Both the position numbers and the translations under genes were made by a program. Below, one piece after another: positions 8,880-21,144 of a DNA stretch of 64,000 bases. Numbering within the stretch: position 1 is the first letter of the stretch; each line of letters begins with the position of its first letter. Source of the DNA: Albidovulum sediminis (GTDB taxonomy: Bacteria; Pseudomonadota; Alphaproteobacteria; Rhodobacterales; Rhodobacteraceae); contig NZ_JAOCQF010000001.1 in NCBI RefSeq assembly GCF_025380365.1, forward strand, positions 434,001-498,000, in the 5' to 3' direction. The notes under the pieces are model-generated. The model ran no database searches and was not told the origin of the DNA. It was given only the letters and a program-made list of their open reading frames with translations.

Positions 8880-10007
8880 ATGGCCGACCTGAAGCGCACG
8901 GTTCTTTACGATCTGCACATCGCCCTTGGCGGCAAGATGGTGCCCTTCGCGGGCTACGAGATGCCGGTGCAGTACCCGATGGGGGTGCTGAAGGAGCATC
9001 TGCACACACGCTCGCACGCGGGGCTTTTCGACGTCAGCCACATGGGCCAGGTGATCCTCAGGCCGAAGTCGGGCGCGGTCGCGGATGCCGCGCTGGCGTT
9101 CGAGCGGCTGGTGCCGGTGGATGTGGCAGGGCTGGCCGAGGGCCGGCAGCGCTACGGTATGTTCACCGATGAGGCGGGCGGCATCCTTGACGACCTGATG
9201 TTCGCCAACCGCGGCGATCACCTCTTCGTCGTGGTGAACGCCGGTTGCCGGGACCAGGACATCGCCCACATGCGCGCGCATCTGGCGGATGCCTGCGAGG
9301 TCGAGGAAATCACCGACCGCGCACTGGTGGCCCTTCAGGGCCCCGCGGCGGAGGCGGCGCTGGCCCGCCTGTTGCCCGGCGCGGCGGCGATGAGCTTCAT
9401 GCAGGTCGCGATCCTGGACTGGGACGGGGTGGAGATTTGGGTGTCCCGGTCCGGCTATACAGGCGAGGACGGCTATGAAATCTCGGTCCCGGACGCCCAG
9501 GCGCGGGCCTTCTGCGAGGCGCTTCTGGCGATGGAGGAGGTGGCGCCCATCGGCCTTGGCGCGCGCGATTCGCTGCGGCTCGAGGCTGGGATGTGCCTTT
9601 ACGGGCACGACATCGACACCACGACCTCGCCGGTCGAGGCGAACCTGTCCTGGGCGATCCAGAAGGCCCGCCGGGCGGGCGGCGCGCGCGCGGGCGGCTT
9701 TCCCGGCGCCGGGCGCATCCTGCGCGAACTGGCCGAGGGGCCGGCCCGCCGCCGCGTCGGGCTGAAGCCCGAGGGCCGCGCGCCGATGCGCGAGGGCACG
9801 CAGGTCTTTGCCGCGGCCGAAGGGGGCGAACCCATTGGCGCGATCACCTCGGGCGGGTTCGGCCCGTCGATCGAGGGGCCGATGGCGATGGCCTACCTGC
9901 CCGCGACCCTGGCCGAGGGCGCGACCGTCTATGGCGACGTGCGCGGCAAGCGCCTGCCGGCCACGATCGTTCCCATGCCCTTCCTTCCCAACCGTTTCAA
10001 ACGCTGA
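8880..10007 (+). CDS. gcvT: glycine cleavage system aminomethyltransferase (T protein)
   Basis: T protein of the glycine cleavage system, 375 aa. It transfers the methylene group from aminomethyl-lipoyl GcvH to tetrahydrofolate, releasing ammonia. Family hallmarks are KMVPFAGYEMPVQYP near the start, LFDVSHMGQ, RSGYTGEDGYEIS in the folate-binding core, and LRLEAGMCLYGHDID with the catalytic Asp. A strong GGGAGAGGAGGG lies just before the ATG at 8880; the frame open to 8841 is part of the riboswitch leader. It is the first gene of the operon gcvT-gcvH-gcvP and is under glycine riboswitch control. Confidence 0.97.
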   Translation: MADLKRTVLYDLHIALGGKMVPFAGYEMPVQYPMGVLKEHLHTRSHAGLFDVSHMGQVILRPKSGAVADAALAFERLVPVDVAGLAEGRQRYGMFTDEAGGILDDLMFANRGDHLFVVVNAGCRDQDIAHMRAHLADACEVEEITDRALVALQGPAAEAALARLLPGAAAMSFMQVAILDWDGVEIWVSRSGYTGEDGYEISVPDAQARAFCEALLAMEEVAPIGLGARDSLRLEAGMCLYGHDIDTTTSPVEANLSWAIQKARRAGGARAGGFPGAGRILRELAEGPARRRVGLKPEGRAPMREGTQVFAAAEGGEPIGAITSGGFGPSIEGPMAMAYLPATLAEGATVYGDVRGKRLPATIVPMPFLPNRFKR

Positions 10008-10025
10008 CCAACAGGAGAGAGACCG

Positions 10026-10385
10026 ATGAAATATACCGAAGATCATGAGTGGCTGCGCGTCGATGGCGATGTCGTGGTGGTGGGCATCACCGCGCATGCC
10101 TCCGAACAGCTGGGCGACGTCGTCTTCGTCGAACTGCCCGAGGCCGGCACCGCGGTGTCAGCCGGCGACGAGGTCTGCGTCATCGAAAGCGTGAAGGCCG
10201 CGTCCGACATCCGCGCGCCCCTGGACGGCGAAATCGTCGAGGTGAACGGCGATCTGGCCGACAACCCCGGCATGGTGAACGAGGACCCGACCGGCAAGGC
10301 CTGGTTCTTCAAGATGAAGATCGCCGACCTCTCCGCGCTCGACGGGATGATGGACGAGGCGGCCTACAACGAGATGATCGGATAA
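10026..10385 (+). CDS. gcvH: glycine cleavage system protein H
   Basis: Lipoyl carrier protein of 119 aa that shuttles the aminomethyl intermediate between the P, T and L proteins. The lipoylation site is the Lys in [15 protein letters not shown] at about residue 59, and the N terminus [11 protein letters not shown] is the family signature. GGAGAGAG precedes the ATG, 18 bases after gcvT, and gcvP follows 12 bases later, so the three are one transcript. The L protein (dihydrolipoyl dehydrogenase) is not in the window and is usually shared with 2-oxoacid dehydrogenases. Confidence 0.97.
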   Translation: MKYTEDHEWLRVDGDVVVVGITAHASEQLGDVVFVELPEAGTAVSAGDEVCVIESVKAASDIRAPLDGEIVEVNGDLADNPGMVNEDPTGKAWFFKMKIADLSALDGMMDEAAYNEMIG

Positions 10386-10397
10386 GGACCAAGGGCA

Positions 10398-13247
<2,850 letters not shown>

Positions 13248-13255
13248 GCCCACAG

Positions 13256-13279
13256 GCCCCCGGGAATTCCCCCGGGGGC
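13256..13279 (+). terminator. GC hairpin after gcvP
   Basis: A near-palindrome begins eight bases after the gcvP stop: GCCCCCGG pairs with CCGGGGGC around an 8-base loop. It has no T-tract (ACCCCCC follows), so it may terminate weakly or protect the 3' end of the gcvTHP mRNA. Confidence 0.5.
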
Positions 13280-13359
13280 ACCCCCCTTCGATTTGATTTC
13301 GGACAAGGCGCATCCGCCTGTGGCATGATCAGGTGGCCCAAAGCCAAGGGAACCGCGCC

Positions 13360-13677
13360 ATGAACGAACTTGCCCCCGCCACCGCCGTACAGGTCATCTT
13401 CCTCGCCCGAGAAGGCACGATGGCCGAGGCTGAGTTGCGCGACTTCATCGCCAACCTGAACGACGACGAAAAGGCCGAACTGACCGCCGTCGCCTGGATC
13501 GGGCGCGGCGCGTTCGAGCCGGAGGACTTCGACGAGGCGGTGGCCACCGCGCTCGCCGAGGCGACGACACCGACCGAGGATTACCTGATGGGCATGCCCC
13601 ACCTCGCCGAGAACATCGAGGCGGGGCTGGATGCGCTGGGCGTCGATGTCACCGGGGAGGAGGAAGACCTGCTGTAG
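13360..13677 (+). CDS. DUF3775 domain-containing protein
   Basis: A 105-aa acidic cytoplasmic protein. It has a central DFIANLNDDEKAELTAVAWIGRG helix-turn region and a C-terminal YLMGMPHLAENIEAGLDALG helix, which I recognise as the DUF3775 pattern common in Rhodobacteraceae. No function is known. The ATG at 13360 with AAGGGAA upstream is preferred over one nine codons earlier. It stands alone between gcvP and the thioredoxin gene, in the same direction as both. Confidence 0.75.
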   Translation: MNELAPATAVQVIFLAREGTMAEAELRDFIANLNDDEKAELTAVAWIGRGAFEPEDFDEAVATALAEATTPTEDYLMGMPHLAENIEAGLDALGVDVTGEEEDLL

Positions 13678-13738
13678 CCGGTCTTGTCCGGTCGCGGGTG
13701 CATGCCAATATGTTCTGCGAATGGAATTCGAGGATGCC

Positions 13739-14185
13739 ATGGCCGAAGCCCTGAAGCTGACCTGTACGACCTGCGGACAGACGAACCGCGTTCCCGCCGA
13801 CCGCATCGCGCTTGGCCCCAAATGCGGGACCTGCGGCGATCCGCTGGCATCGGGCAAGGTGGCAGAACTTGACCCCGCCGCCCACGACAAGATGGTCCGC
13901 ACCGACACGCTGCCGGTCGTTGTCGATTACTGGGCCCCCTGGTGCGGCCCCTGCCGGATGATGGCGCCGCAGTTCGCGCAGGCCGCGATGGCCCTGAAGG
14001 GGCGGGCGCGGTTTGCCAAGATCAACACCGAGGATCATCCAAGGGTTTCCCAACGCCTTGGAATCCGTGGGATTCCGCTCCTTATCCTCTACGCGGGCGG
14101 GCGTGAGGTGGCCCGCCTCGCGGGTGCCCGCCCCGCCGCCGAGATCGAGGCTTTCGTGCGCCAGGGAATGCCTGCGTCCGCGTGA
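13739..14185 (+). CDS. trxC: thioredoxin 2 (TrxC type)
   Basis: A 148-aa thioredoxin with the extra N-terminal zinc module that separates Trx2/TrxC from Trx1: two CxxC pairs at the N terminus (CTTCG and CGTCG about 19 residues apart). The thioredoxin active site is [14 protein letters not shown]. The cis-proline region reads [14 protein letters not shown]. TrxC reduces cytoplasmic disulfides and is often induced by oxidative stress through OxyR in enterobacteria; no such site is evident here. The start at 13739 has GAGG five bases upstream and begins right at the zinc module; ATG at 13721 would add six residues. Confidence 0.92.
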   Translation: MAEALKLTCTTCGQTNRVPADRIALGPKCGTCGDPLASGKVAELDPAAHDKMVRTDTLPVVVDYWAPWCGPCRMMAPQFAQAAMALKGRARFAKINTEDHPRVSQRLGIRGIPLLILYAGGREVARLAGARPAAEIEAFVRQGMPASA

Positions 14186-14217
14186 CGAAAAATATCCCCG
14201 CCCGCCGGGAGGATCGC

Positions 14218-14246
14218 TTGACAACCCCCGGCGCATCGGCCAAATA
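14218..14246 (+). promoter_or_regulatory. candidate sigma-70 promoter of tRNA-Ala
   Basis: A perfect -35 hexamer TTGACA (14218-14223) is followed after 17 bases by CAAATA (14241-14246), seven-odd bases before the expected start of a short tRNA leader. The mature tRNA begins at 14259. The spacing is ideal; the -10 is a weak match to TATAAT. Confidence 0.65.
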
Positions 14247-14258
14247 CGCCCTCGGTGC

Positions 14259-14334
<76 letters not shown>

Positions 14335-14884
14335 GTCACCGTCGATCTTCCGGAAATGGCAAGCAAGTGAAGCGGCCGCGCGCGATGCCGGGGTCGTGAA
14401 TCGTCCATTCCGGCGCGGTTTCCCTGGGTGACCTTGACGCTCCGCCGAGGCCGTCGAACTACTTCCGGACCGTTGATCGCATGCGCCGCAAGCGCGCGGG
14501 TGGATGCGATCATCCCTCGGGCGCGGCGGGGGGTGCTGCATCTTCGCCAGCCATCGCCATGCCGGCGCGTGTTTCGAATTCGGAAACCGTTCGAACGGAG
14601 TCGCCCGAAAGGCGACCGCGGCGAACCGTCGCCGGGCCAGCGCAGCATTTCGGTGGAAAATGCGCGGGCGAGGGTCCATAGGGGGCGAAGCGAGGCGCGC
14701 GTTCCCGCCCGCAAGAGCCGGGAGCACGCGTCAGCAAGGTGGAGAGTGGAGCGGTGGCAGTGCGGTTCGACAGGCCCGAGACATGGTTTCCGGCGTCCCG
14801 CGGCGCCCTTGCAGGTCTGCGGGCGCGTCCCGTGCATCGTCCGTCCCGGCGCGCTCCGGATACCGTCGCATCCGGGAACCGCGC
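14335..14884. other. 550-bp gap between tRNA-Ala and the glycan cluster
   Basis: No convincing gene is visible. Open frames cross it on both strands but have no family match and the amino-acid composition of GC shadow frames (Arg, Pro, Ala rich). I looked for a second copy of the tRNA 3' end that would mark an integrated island and did not find one. It may hold the promoter of the flippase gene. Confidence 0.5.
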
Positions 14885-16312
14885 ATGAGCCCGCGCGGCA
14901 TCCGTCCCCGGCTCGCATCCCTGTTCGCCCGCAAGGGCCCGGATGCCGAAGGCGGACCGTCCCAGGCGGTTCCGGGTGGAAGGATCGCTGACCGGATCGG
15001 GTCCAGCGCGGCGGTTATCGTCGGCAACCTCTTCGGCGGCCAGCTGCTGCGCCTGGCGGGGAACCTCGTCCTTTCGCGCATCCTTTTCCCCGAGGCCTTC
15101 GGCCTGATGACGCTGGTGACGGCGGTCATCGTCGGGGTCACGATGTTCTCGGACGTCGGCATCAAGCCATCGATCCAGCAAAGCAAGCGGGGCGACGACC
15201 AGGTTTTCCTCGATACCGCCTGGACGATACAGATCCTCCGCTCCTTCGCGCTGTGGATCGCATGCTGCCTCCTGTCCTGGCCGGCCGGGCAGTTCTTCAA
15301 CGAGCCCATGCTGACCCAACTCCTTCCGGTGGCAAGCTTTTCGCTGGTCGTCATGGGGTTCTTCCCGACCCGCGAGGACACCGCCAGCCGGCACCTGAAG
15401 ATCGGGCGGGTGATGGCTATAGATCTCGTGTCCCAGGCGCTAGGACTGGTCGTCATCATCGGGCTTGCCTGGTGGCTGCGCTCGGTCTGGGCGATGGCCT
15501 TCGGCATGGTAATCGGTGCCGTCATCAAGCTCGTGCTCTACGACCTCCTGCTGCCTGGCCCGCGCAACCGCCTGTGCTGGGAACGCGAGGCCCGGATCGA
15601 GCTCATCCACTTCGGCAAGTGGATATTTCTCAGCACCGCGTTCAGCTTCCTGCTGTCGCAAAGCGACAAGATGATCCTGGGCAAGTTCATCACCCTGGAA
15701 GGGATCGGCATCTACAATGTCGGCTTCTTCATTGCCGCCGCACCGATGATGATCGCGACATCCATGAACGGGCGGATCATGCTGCCGCTTTGCCGCGACC
15801 ACCCGCCGGGAAAAAGCGCGACCGACTTCGCCCTGGTTCGGCGCGTCCGCGTCCGGTTCACGATGGCGTTCCTGGCCTGCCAGCTGGCTTTGTCCCTGCT
15901 GGGCGTGACGATCATCGAGATCCTCTACGACGACCGGTTCCATGCCTCCGGCGGCGTGGTCGTCGCGGTTGCGCTGATGAACATCCCGTTCCTGATCGGC
16001 ATGACCTACGAGAACGCGGCGATGGCTTCGGGCGATTCCCGCGCTGTCTTCGCGCTGAACGCGACCCGCGCGATCCTGCAGACGGGTCTGTTCCTGGCGG
16101 GGATCCAGATTGGCGGCCTGACCGGGGCCTTCGTCGGCTTCGCGGCGGGCCATCTGCTGGCGCATGCGATGGTGATCCGCATCGCGGTGAAGCACGGGGC
16201 CTGGGATCCGCTGCACGATGCCGCGATGGCGCTGATCGGGGCCGGCGGCGCGGCGCTGGCCCTTTGGGTCCACGCCGACGACCTGGCGCTTCTGGCCGGG
16301 TTCCTGAGCTAG
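14885..16312 (+). CDS. oligosaccharide flippase family protein (Wzx-like)
   Basis: A 475-aa polytopic inner-membrane protein with about twelve to fourteen hydrophobic segments after a basic cytoplasmic N terminus. The early segment [28 protein letters not shown] matches the first helix region of the polysaccharide-transporter branch of the MOP superfamily (Wzx/PST, ExoT/WzxC-like). The family flips undecaprenyl-linked oligosaccharide across the membrane. It opens a glycan cluster with a DegT aminotransferase and two glycosyltransferases downstream, which supports that role. The ATG at 14885 is the last before the conserved part; longer frames run into shadow sequence. Confidence 0.85.
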   Translation: MSPRGIRPRLASLFARKGPDAEGGPSQAVPGGRIADRIGSSAAVIVGNLFGGQLLRLAGNLVLSRILFPEAFGLMTLVTAVIVGVTMFSDVGIKPSIQQSKRGDDQVFLDTAWTIQILRSFALWIACCLLSWPAGQFFNEPMLTQLLPVASFSLVVMGFFPTREDTASRHLKIGRVMAIDLVSQALGLVVIIGLAWWLRSVWAMAFGMVIGAVIKLVLYDLLLPGPRNRLCWEREARIELIHFGKWIFLSTAFSFLLSQSDKMILGKFITLEGIGIYNVGFFIAAAPMMIATSMNGRIMLPLCRDHPPGKSATDFALVRRVRVRFTMAFLACQLALSLLGVTIIEILYDDRFHASGGVVVAVALMNIPFLIGMTYENAAMASGDSRAVFALNATRAILQTGLFLAGIQIGGLTGAFVGFAAGHLLAHAMVIRIAVKHGAWDPLHDAAMALIGAGGAALALWVHADDLALLAGFLS

Positions 16313-16811
16313 GCGATGCCGATGCGGTCACGCTCCCTCGCGCCGGTCCCGATCCCGCCCCGAAGGCGCGGGCCATCGCGGCGGGAATCATTGCCCCCTC
16401 CACCGGCAACAATCGCCCGCCCGACCCCCCAATGGCCACGCCCGGAGACAGGTCTGCGCGGTCGCGGCGGACTTCTGCCCGATATCATTGAGTCGCCGTG
16501 CGGGCTCGGTCAGGATGGTGCCGCGGGCTGGGCTGCCCGCCCGGCCGGACGGCCATCCAACTGCGAACGGAGCTATCGGTGATCAGTGTCGAGGAAGGGA
16601 GGACCGGCGCAATCCCTTCGGTCCCCGGCAAGTCGCTCGGGGGCGGAGGCGTGCCCGGCCCGGAGGCGCGCACGGCACACCCGGCGGTCGGGCCGTCATC
16701 TCCGGGGGCCGTCATGCCGGGGGCCGTCCTTCCTGCGGCAGTCCAGCCCGCCGAAACTTGCAACAGTTGAATCCGAAATCGGCCATGCAGAACCTCAAGG
16801 AAGACCCGGCG
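16313..16811. other. 500-bp gap inside the glycan cluster
   Basis: There is no supported gene between the flippase and the aminotransferase. The frame that runs into the aminotransferase from upstream has no recognisable domain and a low-complexity Gly/Arg/Pro composition. A separate promoter for the downstream three-gene operon is likely in its 3' part, where the sequence is locally less GC-rich (around 16755-16800). Confidence 0.5.
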
Positions 16812-17927
16812 ATGACAAGACCGCCTGTTTACGTGACGCGCCCCATCCTGCCGCCCCTCGACGCGGTGCAGGATCTCATGCGGGAAATCTGGCAAAGCCG
16901 GATCCTGTCCAATGGCGGCCCGATCCTGCAGCGGTTCGAGGCGGCACTTGGCGCCTATCTGGGCGTCGATCACATCTCGCTGGTCAACAACGCCTCGCTC
17001 GGTCTGGTGCTGGCGCTCAGGCACCACGGGATCACCGGAGAGGTCATCACACCGCCCTTTTCCTTCGTTGCCACCAGCCACGCGATCCGCTGGGCGGGGG
17101 CCGAACCCGTGTTCGCGGACATCGACCCGGTGACGCTGAACCTGGACCCCGCCGAGGTCGAGAAGCGGATCACCGACAGGACGCAGGCGATCCTGGCCGT
17201 GCACTGCTACGGGGTGCCCTGCGACACCGAGGCGCTCGGGGACATCGCGCGGCGTCACGGGCTGAAGCTGATCTACGACGCCGCGCACGCGTTCGGCGTG
17301 CGGGATGACAGCGGCCGCTCTGTCTGCCTCGCGGGCGACCTGTCGATCCTCAGCTTTCATGCGACGAAGGTTTTCAACACGTTCGAAGGCGGCGCGATCA
17401 TCGCGCCGGACCGCGAAACCAAGCTCGCGCTCGACCGTCTGGGCAACTACGGGATCGTCGATGAGACCACCGTTCTCGAAACCGGCCTGAACACCAAGAT
17501 GAGCGAGTTGAACGCCGCTGTCGGGCTCGCGCTCCTGCCGCAGGTGGACGAAGCGATCGCCGACCGGGAAAGGATCGCGACACGCTACCGGGACGCGCTG
17601 TCCGGCGTGGCGGGGGTGCGGGCCGTCTGTCCGACCGGGCGGGCAGGGCACAACTACTACCACTTTCCCATCCAGGTCGGCCCTGGCTATCCGGTCGGAC
17701 GCGACGCCCTTTACGCACGTCTGCGTCAGGACGGCCTCTTTGCCCGGCGCTATTTCTATCCGCTGATCTCCGATCTGCCGATGTACCGCGATCTGCCCTC
17801 CGCCGATCCGGCGGCGCTGCCCGCTGCGCGTCAGGCCGCGGACCAGGTCCTGTGCCTGCCGATCTTTCCCGGCCTCGATCCGGTCGATCAGGAACGGATC
17901 ATCGCGATCGTCCGGTCGCCATGCTGA
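16812..17927 (+). CDS. DegT/DnrJ/EryC1/StrS aminotransferase family protein
   Basis: PLP-dependent sugar aminotransferase of 371 aa. It has the substrate-binding ILSNGGPILQRFEAALGAYL and SLVNNASLGLVLALR segments, FSFVATSHAIRWAGAEPVFAD, and the Schiff-base Lys within LSFHATKVFNTFEGGAI. Enzymes of this family make aminodeoxy sugars from nucleotide 4-keto or 3-keto sugars, for example dTDP-viosamine or Fuc3N-type precursors. The product here is unknown. AAGGA precedes the ATG at 16812; an in-frame ATG at 16785 lacks a good site. The stop overlaps the start of the next gene by seven bases, so it is co-translated with the GT61 gene. Confidence 0.9.
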   Translation: MTRPPVYVTRPILPPLDAVQDLMREIWQSRILSNGGPILQRFEAALGAYLGVDHISLVNNASLGLVLALRHHGITGEVITPPFSFVATSHAIRWAGAEPVFADIDPVTLNLDPAEVEKRITDRTQAILAVHCYGVPCDTEALGDIARRHGLKLIYDAAHAFGVRDDSGRSVCLAGDLSILSFHATKVFNTFEGGAIIAPDRETKLALDRLGNYGIVDETTVLETGLNTKMSELNAAVGLALLPQVDEAIADRERIATRYRDALSGVAGVRAVCPTGRAGHNYYHFPIQVGPGYPVGRDALYARLRQDGLFARRYFYPLISDLPMYRDLPSADPAALPAARQAADQVLCLPIFPGLDPVDQERIIAIVRSPC

Positions 17928-18973
17928 TCCACTCCGCGTTTCTCGGCTGGGGTTGGCGCCGGCTCGTGCGCGGCCGGAACGCGACGATCGCCGAGGTCGC
18001 CGCAGACAGCTGGGAAGTCAGCCCGGGAGACGAGGCGACGATCCCGCCGGCGCTGTACCCCGAGGGGGCGCTGGAGCGGATCCGGGGGCTTTCGCCGTGG
18101 CGCGATTGGGCGGCGGAGAAGACGCTGATCGAGGGGGCGGTGGTCCGTCATCAGCCGACGCGGGCCTTCCTGATCGAGGATGTCGTCGCCGCGGGTCCGT
18201 TTCTCTACCGCGGGCCGTGGAAGGAACGCATCGGTGCAGAGGCGATGCCGTCCGCCGTGAAATCCGCGCCCGGCTGGCAGGAGATCGACGAGGCGCAACT
18301 TGCGGTGACCCTGACCGGGGCCGATTACTTCGGAAACTTCCTGCTGGACAGCTTTCCGCTGGAATTGATCCCGCCGGCGGGCGCTACAAGGATCGGCGCG
18401 CCGGGCAAGGTCTACAGGCACGCGCCGGGATACCGCGACCTTCTGGCACTGCCCGAGCCCGCCATGGCGGGCAACGCGCGCATCAGGCGCCTGACGGTCT
18501 ACCAGGATTTTGCGCAGAACGCCTTCAAGGAAGCGCGCTATCGCACGCTGCGCGAACGCCTGCGCCTGCGCCTTGGCCGGCCCTCGACCGGCCCGGGTGT
18601 CTTCCTTGCACGCGGCGATGACGGGGAACCGCGACGGCTGACCAACGAGGCGGCGCTCTGCGAAATGCTGGCGGCGCGCGGTTTCGACATCCTGGAGCCG
18701 TCCGGACTGGCGCCGGAAGAGATATCGCGCAGGCTTCTTGGCGCGCCGATCGTAATCGCCGTCGAGGGAAGCCACCTGTCGCACGCGATCTATTCCCTGG
18801 CCGACGATGGCGCCTTCCTGGTCATCCAGCCCCCGGACCGCTTTGCCATGCCCTACAAGGAGTTCGCTGACCGCATGGGCATGCGTTTCGGCTTTGTCGT
18901 GGCCGAACCGGCGGAGGGCGGCTTTGTCGCCGACGCCGGAGAGATCCTTTCAATGGTGGAACGCCTGACATGA
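17921..18973 (+). CDS. glycosyltransferase 61 family protein
   Basis: A 350-aa protein that resembles the DUF563/GT61 family: a variable N-terminal half and a more conserved C-terminal half with VFLARGDDGEPRRLTNE, then GFDILEPSGLAPEEIS and VIAVEGSHLSHAIYSLADDG followed by FLVIQPPDRF. That order (Rossmann-like donor site, His-containing loop, then a hydrophobic strand ending in PP) is typical of bacterial GT61 proteins in capsule and EPS clusters. The start overlaps the aminotransferase gene and the end overlaps the GT4 gene by ATGA, so the three form one translationally coupled unit. Confidence 0.75.
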   Translation: MLIHSAFLGWGWRRLVRGRNATIAEVAADSWEVSPGDEATIPPALYPEGALERIRGLSPWRDWAAEKTLIEGAVVRHQPTRAFLIEDVVAAGPFLYRGPWKERIGAEAMPSAVKSAPGWQEIDEAQLAVTLTGADYFGNFLLDSFPLELIPPAGATRIGAPGKVYRHAPGYRDLLALPEPAMAGNARIRRLTVYQDFAQNAFKEARYRTLRERLRLRLGRPSTGPGVFLARGDDGEPRRLTNEAALCEMLAARGFDILEPSGLAPEEISRRLLGAPIVIAVEGSHLSHAIYSLADDGAFLVIQPPDRFAMPYKEFADRMGMRFGFVVAEPAEGGFVADAGEILSMVERLT

Positions 18974-20187
18974 TCGCTGCCCCGGATGCGCCGCGCGAAC
19001 TGGTCCTGCTTCCGTCCCTGACCGCGCAGCGGGGGCCGCGCGGCGGTCTGATCCTGACCCGCAAGTACATGACCGGGACGGCTGAAATCGCCCGGACATG
19101 GCCCGGGCCGGTCACCAGCCTTGCCCGCCTTTCCGACACGCCCACGACTGACATGGACCACACCGAATACCTGCCCGGCGAGGCCGAGACGGAGCTTGAG
19201 ATCCGCCCCGAGGAGGAAGAGAGGCTGGCCGCGCGGCTGTCCTCGGCGGCGGCGGTCCTCGGCTTTCTCTCGCGCGAGGAGGCGGGGACCGCGCGGCTCT
19301 GCCGGCGCCTTGGCGTGCCCATCGTCTTCACCGCCGAATATTCCCCCACCACCGAACGGCAGATCCTCGATGCCGAGGTGTCGAACCCGATCCTCCGGCT
19401 GCGCCGCCGGCTGTGGCTCTGGCGGACCGAGCGCATCCGCAGGAAGGTGCTGGGCATCGCCGCGGGGCTGCACTGCTCCGGCACCCCGACCTACGAGGCC
19501 TATCGCGATCTGAACCGGAACACGCTTCTGTTCTTCGACAACCGCGTCAGCCGCGATGGCGTCATCTCCGACGCCGACTTCGCCGGGAAGATCGCGCGGC
19601 TGAAGCGTGCCGCGCCGCTCAGGCTGGTCTTCGGCGGGCGCCTCATGGCGATGAAGGGGGTCATGGAACTGCCGCGGGTGGCCGCCGACCTGGCCCGGCG
19701 CGGCGTGCCGTTCCAGTTCGACATCTTCGGTTCCGGGCCGCTCAAGGACGCGCTTGAGGCGCAGATCCGCGACCAGGGGCTGCAGGACCGGATGGCCCTT
19801 TGCGGTGTGCGCGACTTCGACACCGGCTGGATCCCCTATCTCAAGGAACAGGCCGACCTGTTCGTCTGCTGTCACCCGCAGGGCGATCCGTCAAGCACCT
19901 ACCCCGAGGTGATGTCCTGCGGCGTTCCGATCGCGGGATACGACAACGAGGCCTTCTGCGGCATCGTCCGGGAATCGCGGGGCGGGTGGGTCGCGCCCAT
20001 GTTCGATTCCGCCACGCTTGCCGGAACGATCGCGCGGCTGCACGAGAACCGGGACGAAATCGCCGAAACCGCTACCCGGGCGCGGGATTTCGCGCGCCAG
20101 CACGTGTTCGAGCAGACATTTGCGAACCGCGCGGCCCATCTGATCCGCGTTAGCCGCCTGCCGGCGGACCTGAAGTCCGGGGTCTGA
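18970..20187 (+). CDS. glycosyltransferase family 4 protein
   Basis: A 405-aa GT-B fold glycosyltransferase. The C-terminal half has the GT4 pattern: RLVFGGRLMAMKGVMELPR (the xGRLxxxKG donor loop), FDIFGSGPLKDALE, then FVCCHPQGDPSSTYPEVMSCGVPIAGYD with the E-x7-E-like region. It likely transfers a hexose to the growing repeat unit made by this cluster; donor and acceptor are not known. It begins within the stop of the GT61 gene (ATGA) and closes the operon. Confidence 0.85.
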   Translation: MIAAPDAPRELVLLPSLTAQRGPRGGLILTRKYMTGTAEIARTWPGPVTSLARLSDTPTTDMDHTEYLPGEAETELEIRPEEEERLAARLSSAAAVLGFLSREEAGTARLCRRLGVPIVFTAEYSPTTERQILDAEVSNPILRLRRRLWLWRTERIRRKVLGIAAGLHCSGTPTYEAYRDLNRNTLLFFDNRVSRDGVISDADFAGKIARLKRAAPLRLVFGGRLMAMKGVMELPRVAADLARRGVPFQFDIFGSGPLKDALEAQIRDQGLQDRMALCGVRDFDTGWIPYLKEQADLFVCCHPQGDPSSTYPEVMSCGVPIAGYDNEAFCGIVRESRGGWVAPMFDSATLAGTIARLHENRDEIAETATRARDFARQHVFEQTFANRAAHLIRVSRLPADLKSGV

Positions 20188-20221
20188 CCCGGGGCAAGGG
20201 GGCGATCGCCGCCGCCCTTCG

Positions 20222-21070
20222 CTACTCGCTCAGATCCAGTTCCTCGTTGATGGCGTCCAGCGTCGCGATCCTCTGACCGACCTCCTCGGCGTTCTGGCCA
20301 AGGTAGGCCACCGCCATCAGGCGCAGCATGGCCACCATCGTCGCATGCGTGGGCAGGACGCCGTAGGTCGCGACATGACAGGGCAGGACCAGGTCGCAGA
20401 AGCGCTGCGCCTGTGCCGCGAAGGCGTGATCGGTGACGGTGATGATCTGCATCCGCGTCGTGCGCGCATGGGCCAGAAGCGCGCGCAGAAGCTTGGGCCG
20501 CGGTTCGAAGCTCAGCAGGACCAGCACGTCGCGCGGCCCCGTCATCGACAGTTCCGCCGCCCAGTCCTGCCCCGCCCCCTCGATCTGGTGGACGTCGTGG
20601 CGCAGCCGCGAGAACATCGACCGGCCAAGGCGGGCCGCGCCGTATTCGTCGCCGAAGCCCAGGAACCAGACGCGCGGCGCGGCGCCAAGCACGGCGGCGA
20701 TCCTCGGCAAGAGGTCGGAGCGCAGTTCCTCGAAGGTGCGGGTAAGGTTGCGCAGTTCCAGTTCGACATGCTCCGACAGCGCCCGGCCAAGGCTTGCCGG
20801 TTCGCCGCGCGATTCGAATCGCGCATAGGGTTCGCGCCGGTTGCGTTCCTCGCGCGCCTGAAGGCGGACCTCCTCGAAGTCGGCGTATCCCAGGGTGCGG
20901 AAGAATCGGGCGGTCGTCGCCTTCGACACCCCGGCCAGCCCGGCCAGCTCTGTCGCCGTGTGGGTTTCCACAAGGCTCTGATTGTCCAGCAGTATCTGCG
21001 CGATCTTCTGCTCGCTCGAGGTCAGCCGCCGCTGCCGTTCCTGAATCCGAAGGATGAGTCTCGAGGCCAT
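20222..21070 (-). CDS. MurR/RpiR family transcriptional regulator
   Basis: A 282-aa repressor-type regulator. Residues 1-75 form the RpiR helix-turn-helix domain with the recognition helix in VSKATTARFFRTLGYADFEE; residues about 110-260 form an SIS domain (VWFLGFGDEYGAARLG, RDVLVLLSFEPRPK) that would bind a phosphorylated or small ligand. It is transcribed away from the COG0212/ABC transporter operon, and the 74-bp space between them has GAAAC inverted and direct repeats suited to an operator. It probably controls both itself and the uptake operon. Confidence 0.9.
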   Translation of the reverse strand: MASRLILRIQERQRRLTSSEQKIAQILLDNQSLVETHTATELAGLAGVSKATTARFFRTLGYADFEEVRLQAREERNRREPYARFESRGEPASLGRALSEHVELELRNLTRTFEELRSDLLPRIAAVLGAAPRVWFLGFGDEYGAARLGRSMFSRLRHDVHQIEGAGQDWAAELSMTGPRDVLVLLSFEPRPKLLRALLAHARTTRMQIITVTDHAFAAQAQRFCDLVLPCHVATYGVLPTHATMVAMLRLMAVAYLGQNAEEVGQRIATLDAINEELDLSE

Positions 21071-21085
21071 GTCACCGAAAACTTC

Positions 21086-21129
21086 TTGACGTTTGAAACC
21101 ATCGTTTCACAAATATGAAACAGTGAAAC
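21086..21129 (+). promoter_or_regulatory. promoter with RpiR-type operator repeats
   Basis: TTGACG (21086-21091) and a CAAATA-like -10 (21110-21115) frame a perfect inverted repeat TGAAACCATCGTTTCA (21094-21109). Two more TGAAAC copies follow at 21116-21121 and 21124-21129. The inverted repeat fills the spacer between -35 and -10, the position expected for a repressor site. The regulator is encoded 16 bases further left on the other strand. Confidence 0.7.
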
Positions 21130-21144
21130 AGGCGGGGCTGCAAG

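Noticed and set aside
14233-14250. Possible fourth copy of the TATTTGGG repeat (reverse strand GTATTTGGCC)
   Set aside because: Only about ten bases agree, the hairpin is absent, and the stretch is better explained as the -10 region of the tRNA-Ala promoter.
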